Assembly (NCBI GenBank): GCA_003258735.1 | Contig: QHME01000014.1 | Location: 1 to 51,458, forward strand | DNA length: 51,458 nucleotides | Direction: 5' to 3' | Origin: Candidatus Melainabacteria bacterium | Lineage (GTDB): Bacteria > Cyanobacteriota > Vampirovibrionia > Gastranaerophilales > Gastranaerophilaceae | Shown: in pieces, positions 39,153 to 47,144 of the stretch | Layout of the letters: each line of letters starts with the position of its first letter | Position numbering within the stretch: the first letter of the stretch is position 1 | Notes under the pieces: generated by a model | Seen by the model: the letters and a program-made list of their open reading frames with translations, nothing else | The model's database searches: none | Told to the model about the DNA's origin: nothing | Translations under genes and position numbers: made by a program

Positions 39153-40868
39153 ATGGAAAATTTTAAAGATAATTTGTTGTCGTTATGGAATAAAATATAT
39201 TCATTTTGCAATAAACATGCAGAAGTTTTTACCGTATTAGGTTTAGCTGTGCTTTTTTATTTTATATTTTTCCACGATATTGGTTCATATTCATTGATGG
39301 ATGTTGATGAAACAAGATATGTCGCAATGGCAAGAGATATGTTTAATTCAAAGGATTTTATGACTTTGTTTTTAAACGGTCAGTATTTCTTTGAAAAACC
39401 TCCTTTATATTTTTGGCAGGAATGTATGTCTTTTGCTCTGTGGGGAAAAATTGATGAATGGACTGCGAGATTTCCTGTTGCATTGTTAGGTTTTATATTC
39501 TCGTTTGTTGTTTATTTTACTTGCAGAAAACGTATAAACAGAAGATTTGGTGTATTTACATCTTTGATTCTTGCAACATCTTTAGAATTTGTAATGCTTG
39601 CAAGATATGCTATTCTTGATATTGTTTTGACTTTTTATATTGGATTAGCTTTAGTTTGCTATTTTCAGGTTTATTTTTGTCAAGAAAATCATAAGAAATT
39701 CTACTGGTGGGCTTTTTATGTTTTTACCGGTCTTGCAGTAATGGCTAAAGGTATTCCTGGTATTGCTGTCCCTTTTGGTACTGTATTTTTTACATCAATT
39801 ATGGCAAAAAAATTCAAAGAAGTTTTTAAACCAATATATATACTTCCGGGGATTATTCTATTTTTGTTAATAGTTTTGCCTTGGCATATAATTATGTTCA
39901 AAAAGTATGATCCATTGTTTTATAACGAGTATATTATAAAACACCATTTACATAGATTTTTGAATACTGCAAATAACGAAATTGGTAGAAAACAACCTTT
40001 CTATTATTATTTCTTAGTTGTGTTGTGGGGATTTATTCCTTGGATTTTCTCAATGATAGCAGTATTTATTGACAAAATTAAAAACTGGAAAAAGTTAAAT
40101 TATGTGTCAAAAGTTGCACATTTCAACTTTAATTCCTTTGATAATTTGCATAAAGCATTAGCTCTTTGTTGGGTTACAGTTTTTTGGATAATGTTATTTT
40201 TCTCATCTTCATCAACAAAACTTGCGACATATATTTTGCCGATATATTATCCGCTTGCAATTGTTACAGGTTTGATGTGGATGGATTATGTAGATAGAAA
40301 AAAACATGAAAAACCTATAAATCTTTCTGTACAAATTTTTGGTTGGATTTGTGTAATTGCAGGTATTGCCGCAATGTTTACACCATTGTTTCTTCCAGCA
40401 CAATTAAATAGTGATATAGCAGAAATCAGATGGTTTAGTTTGATTTGTTTGATTGTGTTAGGTGTAGGTACATTGTTATTTGTAAAATACAAAAAATATA
40501 TTGGCGTATTTGTATTTTATGTATTATTTATGACGGTGATTTCAGCATTTGCGACTGAAGAATTTTATGAAGTTGATTACAAATTCGGTCAAGAAGATTT
40601 GGTAACTTTTGCTAAGTATGCTAAAGATTATGACTACAAAATTTCTTCATTTGGATTAGATAGAAAATATTCACTTCTTTATTACAATGATGAAAAAGTT
40701 GATTATAATTCTCATGAAAATTTAACTCCGGAAAGCGTAAAAGAAGATTTGGCAAAAGACAGATTTGTTGTTATTATCAAAAATAAACAATTGCCTGAAA
40801 TTGAAGGTAAAGTTGATTATGAAATATTGAAATCAGGCAGACGTTATACTATGATTAAAGGCAAATAA
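39153..40868 (+). CDS. GT39/ArnT-like membrane glycosyltransferase
   Basis: 571 residues with about 11-12 membrane helices. Near residue 50, MDVDETRYVAMARDM carries the acidic DE pair of the PMT_2/ArnT catalytic loop, and FFEKPPLYFWQECMSFALWG is the second family motif. A soluble C-terminal part (about 465-571) follows. ArnT-type enzymes transfer a sugar from a polyprenyl-phosphate carrier to lipid A or to proteins; the substrate is unknown here. GAGGG precedes the ATG. It ends on the first base of the next gene, so the two are co-expressed. Confidence 0.88.
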   Translation: MENFKDNLLSLWNKIYSFCNKHAEVFTVLGLAVLFYFIFFHDIGSYSLMDVDETRYVAMARDMFNSKDFMTLFLNGQYFFEKPPLYFWQECMSFALWGKIDEWTARFPVALLGFIFSFVVYFTCRKRINRRFGVFTSLILATSLEFVMLARYAILDIVLTFYIGLALVCYFQVYFCQENHKKFYWWAFYVFTGLAVMAKGIPGIAVPFGTVFFTSIMAKKFKEVFKPIYILPGIILFLLIVLPWHIIMFKKYDPLFYNEYIIKHHLHRFLNTANNEIGRKQPFYYYFLVVLWGFIPWIFSMIAVFIDKIKNWKKLNYVSKVAHFNFNSFDNLHKALALCWVTVFWIMLFFSSSSTKLATYILPIYYPLAIVTGLMWMDYVDRKKHEKPINLSVQIFGWICVIAGIAAMFTPLFLPAQLNSDIAEIRWFSLICLIVLGVGTLLFVKYKKYIGVFVFYVLFMTVISAFATEEFYEVDYKFGQEDLVTFAKYAKDYDYKISSFGLDRKYSLLYYNDEKVDYNSHENLTPESVKEDLAKDRFVVIIKNKQLPEIEGKVDYEILKSGRRYTMIKGK

Positions 40869-41437
40869 TGTTAAAACGATACGAAAAATTTTTAAAAGAT
40901 TTTGATGAAATAGTTAAAAGTATATTTGAAGACCAAAAACGTTACATAAAATGTAAAAAAGGTTGTTCAATATGTTGTAAACAGGGCGATTACCCTTTTT
41001 CCCAAATAGAATTTGCGTATTTGACCCAAGGTTATATAAATTTGCCTGCTAATCAAAAAATTATTGTTCAACAGAATATTAGAAATTTGTTGAAAGATAA
41101 AGAAGAATATAAAGGTGAAAAACGTTTTGAACATAAATGTCCGTTTTTGATAAACGATGAATGTATTGTGTATGATTATCGTGGAATTATTTGCCGAACA
41201 TTTGGACTTTGTTATTATGACGATATAAAAGGTTATGTGCGCCTTCCAGGGTGTGTACATAATGGGTTAAATTATTCAGAGTTTTATAATGAAAAAGAAC
41301 ATACATTAAATATTCAAAATGTTCCAAAAATAAATTTGAGAATAGATAGAATTTTAAATAGCGAATTGGCAAATACTTATAATCTTGAGTGTGGTGAAAT
41401 TCGTCCGATGCTTGATTGGCTTGGTAGTAAGAAGTAA
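40868..41437 (+). CDS. YkgJ-type cysteine cluster protein
   Basis: 189 residues. The cysteine cluster CKKGCSICCKQG (C-x3-C-x2-C-C) at the N-terminus and the later CPFLINDECIVYDYRGIICR fit the YkgJ/UPF0153 family of putative zinc- or iron-sulfur-binding proteins of unclear function. The longer-than-minimal length adds a C-terminal helical part. Its start overlaps the GT39 stop by 1 nt. A link to lipid or sugar modification is suggested only by this coupling. Confidence 0.83.
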   Translation: MLKRYEKFLKDFDEIVKSIFEDQKRYIKCKKGCSICCKQGDYPFSQIEFAYLTQGYINLPANQKIIVQQNIRNLLKDKEEYKGEKRFEHKCPFLINDECIVYDYRGIICRTFGLCYYDDIKGYVRLPGCVHNGLNYSEFYNEKEHTLNIQNVPKINLRIDRILNSELANTYNLECGEIRPMLDWLGSKK

Positions 41438-41476
41438 GATTATGTCATAACTTCTAACTGAACAAAGAAAAACAAT

Positions 41477-41500
41477 GTCATTCAGAACTTGTTCTTAAAC
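41477..41500 (+). repeat. Copy of GTCATNCTGAAC palindromic repeat
   Basis: GTCATTCAGAACTTGTTCTT: left arm and centre conserved, right arm decayed. Lies in the 94-bp gap between convergent genes. Confidence 0.5.
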
Positions 41501-41531
41501 GTAATATTCTACTCTGTTCAAGGTGATTTTT

Positions 41532-42212
41532 TTATTCATCCTTTTTGACAGGCATGATGTTGTAGACTAACAAAATAGTCAAAATCACCACAAGTCCAAT
41601 CATTTTGAACTTGATAATTGCAAATGCAACAACTGTACCAAGTATTATTGCTAATAAAAAACGTTTAACAAATCCTTGAACTTTTTCTGAAACTTTTCTT
41701 TCTATACGGTATTCCTCTGCCATAATTGCAATATTTGATTGCTCTTTGGCTTTTTCTTCGGTTTCTTTATCTATGACAGATTGTTCTTTGAGTTCTTCAA
41801 CCGCATCTTTATATGTTCTATTTACAAATCGCTCAACTAGTGATAATACAACAGATTCAGGAGCATCATTTTTTACGCAAGCAAACATAACTTCCCACAT
41901 TGTATACCAAATTTTTTGCATTACACCTTTCCAATATCTGGCAGGAATACCTGAACGAAATAGGTCAATTTCTTTGTGGAATGACCATTCGGCAAGAACT
42001 TGGATATAGAAACATTGTTTATCAAAATCTATTTGATTAAACTCTTCATTATCAATAATTGACTCTGCCATAAGTGTTGCAGATTTGCGAATATTTGTAA
42101 TTAAATAACTTTTTTGTAATTCATTTACGTCAGGTGGTAATAAAGGAGAAATTTGCACAATTAATCCTTCGATAAAATCGGTATATTTTTTATCCACAAC
42201 CTGTCCGTCCAT
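41532..42212 (-). CDS. C-terminally membrane-anchored protein, unknown
   Basis: 226 residues. The first 170 residues are soluble and helical (EGLIVQISPLLPPDVNELQK, AEWSFHKEIDLFRSGIPARY, YWKGVMQKIWYTMWEVMF). They are followed by a charged coiled-coil-like part and two C-terminal hydrophobic helices (FLLAIILGTVVAFAIIKF, IGLVVILTILLVYNI), so it would face the cytoplasm. TATAAT on the minus strand ends 6 nt before the ATG and there is no Shine-Dalgarno site: another leaderless candidate. No family recognised. The gene is divergent to dnaN. Confidence 0.75.
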   Translation of the reverse strand: MDGQVVDKKYTDFIEGLIVQISPLLPPDVNELQKSYLITNIRKSATLMAESIIDNEEFNQIDFDKQCFYIQVLAEWSFHKEIDLFRSGIPARYWKGVMQKIWYTMWEVMFACVKNDAPESVVLSLVERFVNRTYKDAVEELKEQSVIDKETEEKAKEQSNIAIMAEEYRIERKVSEKVQGFVKRFLLAIILGTVVAFAIIKFKMIGLVVILTILLVYNIMPVKKDE

Positions 42213-42218
42213 TTTATT

Positions 42219-42224
42219 ATTATA
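42219..42224 (-). promoter_or_regulatory. -10 box, leaderless type
   Basis: TATAAT on the minus strand ending 6 nt before the ATG at 42212. The -35 region is poor (ATGACA lies 20 bp away). Confidence 0.55.
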
Positions 42225-42368
42225 GAAAATAAGTCTTAATAATTTGTCATATAGATAGTGTAAATTTATCTTTCCTTAATAAAAAATTCACATATCTTGA
42301 TATATATTTTCATTTTCTCATATTTATTTTATAATTGGTTGTAAAAATTAACCTAAAGGAGTATGTGG

Positions 42369-43490
42369 ATGAAATTCATCATAAGAAAAGAAGACCTGTT
42401 TAATGGTATAAAAATTGTTGAAAGAGCTACTTCTCAAAAAGCTGTTCAACCTGTTTTATATAATATTTTAATCGAAACATTAGATAATAACGCAATCAGA
42501 TTAACTGCTACAGATTTGGTTTTGACAGTAATTACGACTGTTGATGCGCAAATTGAACAAGCAGGCAAAATTACTCTTCCTGCTAAAAAATTAAACGAAA
42601 TTGTTTCAAAACTAGGTAACGAGTTAGTTACTTTTGAGGTTGAAGAAGGTAGCACGAATGTTAATATTTCTTGTAAGAAATCTAAATTCGATATTATTGG
42701 AATTTCAGCATCAGAATTTCCTCCAGAGGTTTATAATTACGAAATTGATGAAACAAAATGCTTTGATGTTGAATTGAAACCATTCTTAAAAGCAATTAAA
42801 CAAGCAGGTTTTGCTGCTGCAAGTTATGAAGTAAGTAACCTTTTATCAGGTATTGTTTGTGATTTTTCAAACGGTATTTTGGAAATAGCATCAACTGATG
42901 GCAATAGACTTGCTCGTGTTAGGGAAAAACTTGCCAGTGATATCACAGAACAAACTCAGTTGATTATTCCATCTCGTACATTGAATGAATTTATGAAAAT
43001 GGGTTCGTTTATTGATGATGAAACTATTAAAATTTGCAAAGACAAATCAACAATTGTTTTGAAAACAGAAAAAACATTGACTATTTCAAGATTGTTGGAA
43101 GGTCAGTTCCCTAAATATAACCAATTAATCCCATCAGAAAGTCCAAAACAGGCTATCGTGAATGTTTCACAACTTATTTCAGCTTTGGAAAGAGTTTCTG
43201 TAATGGTTAATGACAAAACAAGTATTGTAAAAATGCTTTTTGCCGATAATGAATTGACACTTTCTGCTGATACTCCTGATTCAGGTAAATCAGAAGATAA
43301 AATTGATATTCAATACACTGCAGAAGAACTATTAATAGCTTTCAATTACAAATATGTGCTGGACGCATTGAGAATTATTGAAAGTGATGAAGTTATCATC
43401 GGTTTGAATGCAAGTTTGTCTGCTACGGTATTAAAACCAAACAGTGATGAAGATTTCATTTGCTTGATTATGCCTGTTCAAATCAGATAA
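42369..43490 (+). CDS. dnaN: DNA polymerase III sliding clamp, beta subunit
   Basis: 373 residues from the ATG at 42369, which lies 7 nt after AAAGGAG (42355-42361) and gives the standard MKFIIRKEDLFNGI start; the ATG at 42363 is too close to the ribosome binding site. Three clamp domains are visible, with KITLPAKKLNEIVSKLG, SEFPP, SGIVCDFSNGILEIASTDGN, ATDL/STDGNRLA and the C-terminal ...LIMPVQIR, which matches the clamp MPVR-type ending. The clamp tethers the replicase to DNA. No dnaA or recF lies beside it; the neighbour is a truncated XRE gene. Confidence 0.95.
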   Translation: MKFIIRKEDLFNGIKIVERATSQKAVQPVLYNILIETLDNNAIRLTATDLVLTVITTVDAQIEQAGKITLPAKKLNEIVSKLGNELVTFEVEEGSTNVNISCKKSKFDIIGISASEFPPEVYNYEIDETKCFDVELKPFLKAIKQAGFAAASYEVSNLLSGIVCDFSNGILEIASTDGNRLARVREKLASDITEQTQLIIPSRTLNEFMKMGSFIDDETIKICKDKSTIVLKTEKTLTISRLLEGQFPKYNQLIPSESPKQAIVNVSQLISALERVSVMVNDKTSIVKMLFADNELTLSADTPDSGKSEDKIDIQYTAEELLIAFNYKYVLDALRIIESDEVIIGLNASLSATVLKPNSDEDFICLIMPVQIR

Positions 43491-43508
43491 TAAATAGGAA
43501 AATTTTAA

Positions 43509-43769
43509 AGTCAGGAAAAATTAGCCGAATGTTTGAATATTGCAACTACTTCGCTGAGTTATATTGAAACAGGACGAGGTTTTATGACATTAGCGACTTT
43601 GGAAAACATGTCTAGGATTTTACAAGTTGAACCTTACGAAATTTTTCAATTTAGTTCTGTACAAACTAATCAAGAAATGTATGACAAAATAATTGATAAA
43701 TTAAATTTAATAAAAAATGATAATGAAAAATTAAGAACGGCATATATTATATTGGAAAATATTTTGTAG
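43509..43769 (+). pseudogene. 5'-truncated XRE-family HTH regulator
   Basis: The open frame starts after an in-frame TAA (43506-43508): SQEKLAECLNIATTSLSYIE, TGRGFMTLATLENMSRIL, then QVEPYEIFQFSS and a 35-residue helical tail. This is a Cro/C1-type HTH from helix 2 onward; helix 1 is missing and no start codon with a ribosome binding site exists. An internal TTG (43533) or ATG would give an even shorter product. Located 18 nt after dnaN. It is the third XRE gene of the window broken at its 5' side. Confidence 0.6.
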
Positions 43770-43820
43770 TTTTATGCTAGAATAAATACGGATTTAAACG
43801 TTATTGTAAAAGAGGTGCTT

Positions 43821-44855
43821 ATGGAAACAATAGAAAAAGCAAACATTGACTGGTCTAATATCGGTTTTGGATATTACCAAACTGATAAAAGATATGTGTC
43901 AAATTTTAAGGACGGAAAATGGGATGAAGGTTGTTTGACAGAAGATGCCAATATCGTTCTTAATGAGTGTGCAGGCGTTTTGCAATATGCTCAAACTTGT
44001 TTTGAAGGTATGAAAGCATATACAACTGTAGATGGTCACGTTGTAGTCTTTAGACCTGATATGAACGCTAAAAGAATGGCTGACACTGCAAAAAGACTTG
44101 AAATGCCGGTATTTCCTGAAGATAAATTTGTTGATGCGGTTGAACAAGTTGTAAAAGCTAATTTGAAATTTGTTCCACCTTATGGAACAGGTGCATCATT
44201 GTATTTAAGACCATATATGTTTGGTTCAGGTCCTGTTATGGGTGTTAAACCATCTAGTGAATATCAATTTAGAATTTTTGCATCTCCAGTAGGGCCATAC
44301 TTCAAAGGTGGTGCAAAACCTATTACATTGACAGTTAGTGATTTTGATAGAGCTGCACCAAACGGAACAGGTCATGTTAAAGCTGGTTTGAATTATGCAA
44401 TGAGTCTTCACGCAATTGTTACAGCACACGCTCAAGGTTATGACGAAAACTTATACCCTGATGCTAAAACACGTACTAAAGTTGAAGAAACAGGCGGTGC
44501 AAACTTCTTCTTTGTAACTAAAGATAACAAAGTTGTAACTCCAAAATCAGACAGTATTTTGCCATCAATTACTAGAAGATCATTAATGTATGTAGCAAAA
44601 GAATACCTTGGTTTGGAAACCGAAGAAAGAGAAGTTTTGTTATCCGAACTGGGTGATTTTGCAGAATGTGGTTTGTGTGGTACAGCAGCAGTAATTTCTC
44701 CTGTTGGAAAAATTGTTGACCATGGTAAAGAAATTTGTTTACCATCAGGTATGGAAAAAATGGGACCAATTTCAGCAAAATTATACGAAACTTTAACAGG
44801 TATTCAATCAGGTAGAATTGAAGCTCCAAAAGGTTGGATTAAAGTTATTGCATAA
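43821..44855 (+). CDS. ilvE: Branched-chain amino acid aminotransferase
   Basis: 344 residues from the ATG at 43821, with AGAGGTG just upstream (an in-frame GTG at 43815 lies inside that site). It belongs to fold type IV PLP enzymes: AQTCFEGMKAYTTVDGHVVV, RPDMNAKRMADTAKRL, LYLRPYMFG, the catalytic Lys in NGTGHVKAGLNYA, EETGGANFFFVT, ILPSITRRSL and the late CGTAAVISPVG. The length and motifs fit the larger eukaryotic-like BCAT group (type II). It makes or degrades Leu, Ile and Val. Own terminator-like hairpin follows. Confidence 0.94.
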   Translation: METIEKANIDWSNIGFGYYQTDKRYVSNFKDGKWDEGCLTEDANIVLNECAGVLQYAQTCFEGMKAYTTVDGHVVVFRPDMNAKRMADTAKRLEMPVFPEDKFVDAVEQVVKANLKFVPPYGTGASLYLRPYMFGSGPVMGVKPSSEYQFRIFASPVGPYFKGGAKPITLTVSDFDRAAPNGTGHVKAGLNYAMSLHAIVTAHAQGYDENLYPDAKTRTKVEETGGANFFFVTKDNKVVTPKSDSILPSITRRSLMYVAKEYLGLETEEREVLLSELGDFAECGLCGTAAVISPVGKIVDHGKEICLPSGMEKMGPISAKLYETLTGIQSGRIEAPKGWIKVIA

Positions 44856-44906
44856 GTTTGCATTTACTTTGACTTATTATTTAGGTCATTGTCATTCGGA
44901 AAGCTT

Positions 44907-44946
44907 AGAAAATTATGCGTGAAGTTTGGAACGCATAATTTTCTTG
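44907..44946 (+). terminator. Long hairpin after ilvE
   Basis: AGAAAATTATGCGT (44907-44920) pairs perfectly with ACGCATAATTTTCT (44931-44944) around a 10-nt loop. The T run is inside the stem rather than after it, so it may be a terminator or an inverted-repeat element. GTCATTCGGAAAG at 44891 just upstream is another arm of the dispersed palindrome family. Confidence 0.6.
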
Positions 44947-44974
44947 CTATTTAGAATCTATCAATGTTTATAAT

Positions 44975-45003
44975 GTCACCCTGAACTCGTTTCAGGGTGA
45001 TAC
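44975..45003 (+). repeat. GTCATNCTGAAC palindromic repeat, full copy
   Basis: GTCACCCTGAAC TCGTTTCAGGGTGATAC: arms TCACCCTGAA (44976-44985) and TTCAGGGTGA (44991-45000) are fully complementary around a 5-nt loop. This is the most perfect copy in the window. Confidence 0.75.
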
Positions 45004-45007
45004 AAAA

Positions 45008-45110
45008 CATCCTCGCCCCTTGTAGGAGAAGATGTCAAAGCCTTTTAAACTATTCTTTTTCATGCACTCCGTGCAGGGGTGCTTTTGGTGGCAAAAGCAC
45101 CGCAAAACCA
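45008..45110. repeat. Cluster of three further short inverted repeats
   Basis: CATCCTC/GAAGATG (45008-45034) around GCCCCTTGT, GCACTCC/GGGGTGC-type hairpin (about 45063-45081) and GGTGG/CCACC (about 45088-45112). The GC content is higher than the surroundings. It looks like nested small mobile-repeat debris. No coding signal: frames here lack ribosome binding sites and family resemblance. Confidence 0.45.
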
Positions 45111-45271
45111 CCGACACGCCAACGTTCACATCAAACTAAAAACTTGTATAGTAGCCGAATAACTCGTCACTTCGTTCCTCAAACAAATTCGGCTTTTGTC
45201 GTTTACTCGTTTTGTTTGATTGTTCACTTTTGGCTATTGTCGGATTTGTTGACCTATGTGTCATGTAACAT

Positions 45272-45313
45272 GTCATTCCGAACTGCCAATAATCCAAGAC
45301 TGTTTCGGAATCT
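45272..45313 (+). repeat. GTCATNCTGAAC palindromic repeat with enlarged loop
   Basis: GTCATTCCGAAC (45272-45283) and GTTTCGGAATCT (45302-45313) form the arms with about 18 nt between. The gap 44856-45419 (564 bp) holds this, the copies at 44891 and 44975, the cluster at 45008 and terminators; no gene was found in it. Confidence 0.65.
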
Positions 45314-45354
45314 TTAATTGAACAAATTAGTCTTATACATAATAATTTAACACT

Positions 45355-45389
45355 AAAAACGACCTTGCGAATCTCGCAAGGTCGTTTTA
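45355..45389 (-). terminator. Rho-independent terminator of tpiA
   Basis: AAAACGACCTTGCGA ATC TCGCAAGGTCGTTTT (45356-45388), a perfect 15-bp stem with T runs on both sides. It follows the minus-strand tpiA stop by about 30 nt and would also stop plus-strand read-through. Confidence 0.92.
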
Positions 45390-45419
45390 TTCGACTGTCA
45401 ATCAATCTTTTTTAAAAAG

Positions 45420-46214
45420 TTATACAGCAACTTTCATTGTTTTTTCAATAATTTCATTAAAGCTGTCAGCTTTTAATGATGCACCACCGATTAAAGCACC
45501 GTCGATGTCTGATTTAGACATTTGTTCTTCAATTGTAGCAGGTTTTACAGAACCACCGTAAAGAATTCTGATTGAATCTGCTGCAGCAGCGCCTGCAACT
45601 TCAGCAACAACGCCACGAATCATTTTGATAACTCTGTTAGCTTCGTCTGAATCACAAGATTTTCCTGTACCGATAGCCCAAATTGGTTCATAAGCGATAA
45701 CTGACTTAGCAACATCTTCTGAAGATATACCAGCCAAAGCTGCTCTGATTTGAGATGCGATGTGAGCATCAGTTGCACCAGATTCTCTTTGTTCTAAAGT
45801 TTCACCACAGCAGATGATTGGAATTAAACCACCAGCCAAAATAGCTTTTGCTTTTTTGTTAATCATTTCATCAGTTTCTGAGAAGTATTGTCTTCTTTCA
45901 GAGTGACCAATGATAACAAATGAACAACCTGCATCTTTTAACATTTCAACAGAAATTTCACCTGTGAAAGCGCCTGATTTTTCCCAGTGGCAGTTTTGAC
46001 CTGCAACATACAATTTGCTGCCTTCGCAACCGCAATCACAAGGAATTTCAGCTACTTGATTTAATGATGTAAATACAGGAGCGATAACAACTGTAGGCAA
46101 TTGAGATGCTTTATAATTACTTACAAATGATTTAATACCTTCGTATAGAGCTTTTGCATCACTTTGCAAAAGATTCATTTTCCAGTTTCCTGCAATAATA
46201 GGTTTTCTTGACAT
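45420..46214 (-). CDS. tpiA: Triosephosphate isomerase
   Basis: 264 residues. It interconverts glyceraldehyde 3-phosphate and dihydroxyacetone phosphate in glycolysis. Catalytic residues are intact: K12 (GNWKMN), H104 (IIGHSERR) and E176 (AYEPIWAIGTGK); the phosphate loop GGSVKP is present. A CDCGCEGSK insertion near 60 is slightly unusual and cysteine-rich. AAAGGAG lies 10 nt before the ATG. Single-gene unit with a very strong terminator; the long perfect stem suggests high expression. Confidence 0.96.
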   Translation of the reverse strand: MSRKPIIAGNWKMNLLQSDAKALYEGIKSFVSNYKASQLPTVVIAPVFTSLNQVAEIPCDCGCEGSKLYVAGQNCHWEKSGAFTGEISVEMLKDAGCSFVIIGHSERRQYFSETDEMINKKAKAILAGGLIPIICCGETLEQRESGATDAHIASQIRAALAGISSEDVAKSVIAYEPIWAIGTGKSCDSDEANRVIKMIRGVVAEVAGAAAADSIRILYGGSVKPATIEEQMSKSDIDGALIGGASLKADSFNEIIEKTMKVAV

Positions 46215-46427
46215 AATAAATATCTCCTTTTATATGTACCACTTAACGCTTGTATTTTATATTAAACAAAAGAAAAAAACAAATAGGTAATGAATGGAAT
46301 TGACTTTTTCTCAAAAATCATTATAACCATGCAAAAGTCCTTCATTTGTATGATTTTTCTCAAAATCATTGAGGAATTTCTTAAAATGTTCGACAATATT
46401 AATAATATAACATGTAGAGGTAGTTCT

Positions 46428-47126
46428 ATGAGAATAAACGGTGGTATTCAATATGATGACAGCGGTTTGACCGCATCAATAAGGGCAATGCATCTTGATA
46501 GTGAAATTGTCGGAATAACCAATGAAAATATTAGTGGTTTTGACAAAATCGGTTATCAACGTAAAGAGGTTGTTGTTTCTTCTTTTGCTGAATATTTGGG
46601 TGTGCACGCACTCTCTACAACAAGAGATGACAAAGTTGGTCGTATTGCCGTATCTGACAAACCTTTAGACCTTGCGATTGCAAATAAAGGGTATTTTCAA
46701 ACACGTAACGAAAACGGTGTAAAACTTACTCGTGATGGTAGATTTCAAATTGGAAAAGATGGTACTTTATTGACGTTGACAAATTCAGAGGTATTGTCAA
46801 GTGCTGGTACTCCGATAAAATTTCCGTTTATTCCACAGGATTTGAAACAAATTAAAATTGATAACACTGGTAAAATTTCAATGTTCAACCCTGAAAATAA
46901 CAAATTAACTCTAATTGGGCAGATTGGAGTTGTTGATAGTGGTGGAATGGCAGTGATGGAGCCTAATATCAAACAAGGTTATAATGAGTATTCAAATGTT
47001 GCTCTGCAACAAGAATTTCTATCACTCATGCCTGTAGTCAAGAATTTTGACGCAAACAGACAGATGTTTATGCTCCAAAATTCAGTTTTAGGTAAAACGA
47101 TTTCTCAATTAAGTTCAGCTTCATAG
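46428..47126 (+). CDS. FlgF/FlgG-family flagellar rod/hook protein (divergent)
   Basis: 232 residues from the ATG at 46428, chosen because GAGGT lies about 8 nt upstream and the product then starts as a rod protein (MRINGGIQYDDSGLTASIRA); the frame is open from 46290. N-terminal coiled coil with NENISGFDKIGYQRKEV, a diverged ANNIANVNTxGYK motif; the central DLAIANKGYFQTRNENG and LTRDGRF.IGKDGTLL; C-terminal NVALQQEFLSLMPVVKNFDA, QMFMLQ. Rod proteins FlgF/FlgG carry these blocks. It is shorter than usual (about 250-260) and its end lacks the usual YE pair. Most likely FlgF. First gene of a flagellar rod operon. Confidence 0.82.
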   Translation: MRINGGIQYDDSGLTASIRAMHLDSEIVGITNENISGFDKIGYQRKEVVVSSFAEYLGVHALSTTRDDKVGRIAVSDKPLDLAIANKGYFQTRNENGVKLTRDGRFQIGKDGTLLTLTNSEVLSSAGTPIKFPFIPQDLKQIKIDNTGKISMFNPENNKLTLIGQIGVVDSGGMAVMEPNIKQGYNEYSNVALQQEFLSLMPVVKNFDANRQMFMLQNSVLGKTISQLSSAS

Positions 47127-47144
47127 TAAATAGAGGTTAAAAAA

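Noticed and set aside
42190..42198. Perfect TTATCCACA, the classical DnaA box, upstream of dnaN
   Set aside because: A single copy inside the coding sequence of the minus-strand membrane protein (VVDKK), with no cluster around it, so chance is enough.
44997..45317. Plus-strand frame of 106 codons in the ilvE-tpiA gap, and a minus-strand frame 45136-45405
   Set aside because: Both run through short inverted repeats, have no ribosome binding site and no protein-like composition; they are artefacts of repeat DNA.
46290..46427. 46-residue N-terminal extension of the first rod gene
   Set aside because: The sequence has no rod-protein similarity and GAGGT precedes the ATG at 46428, where family similarity begins.
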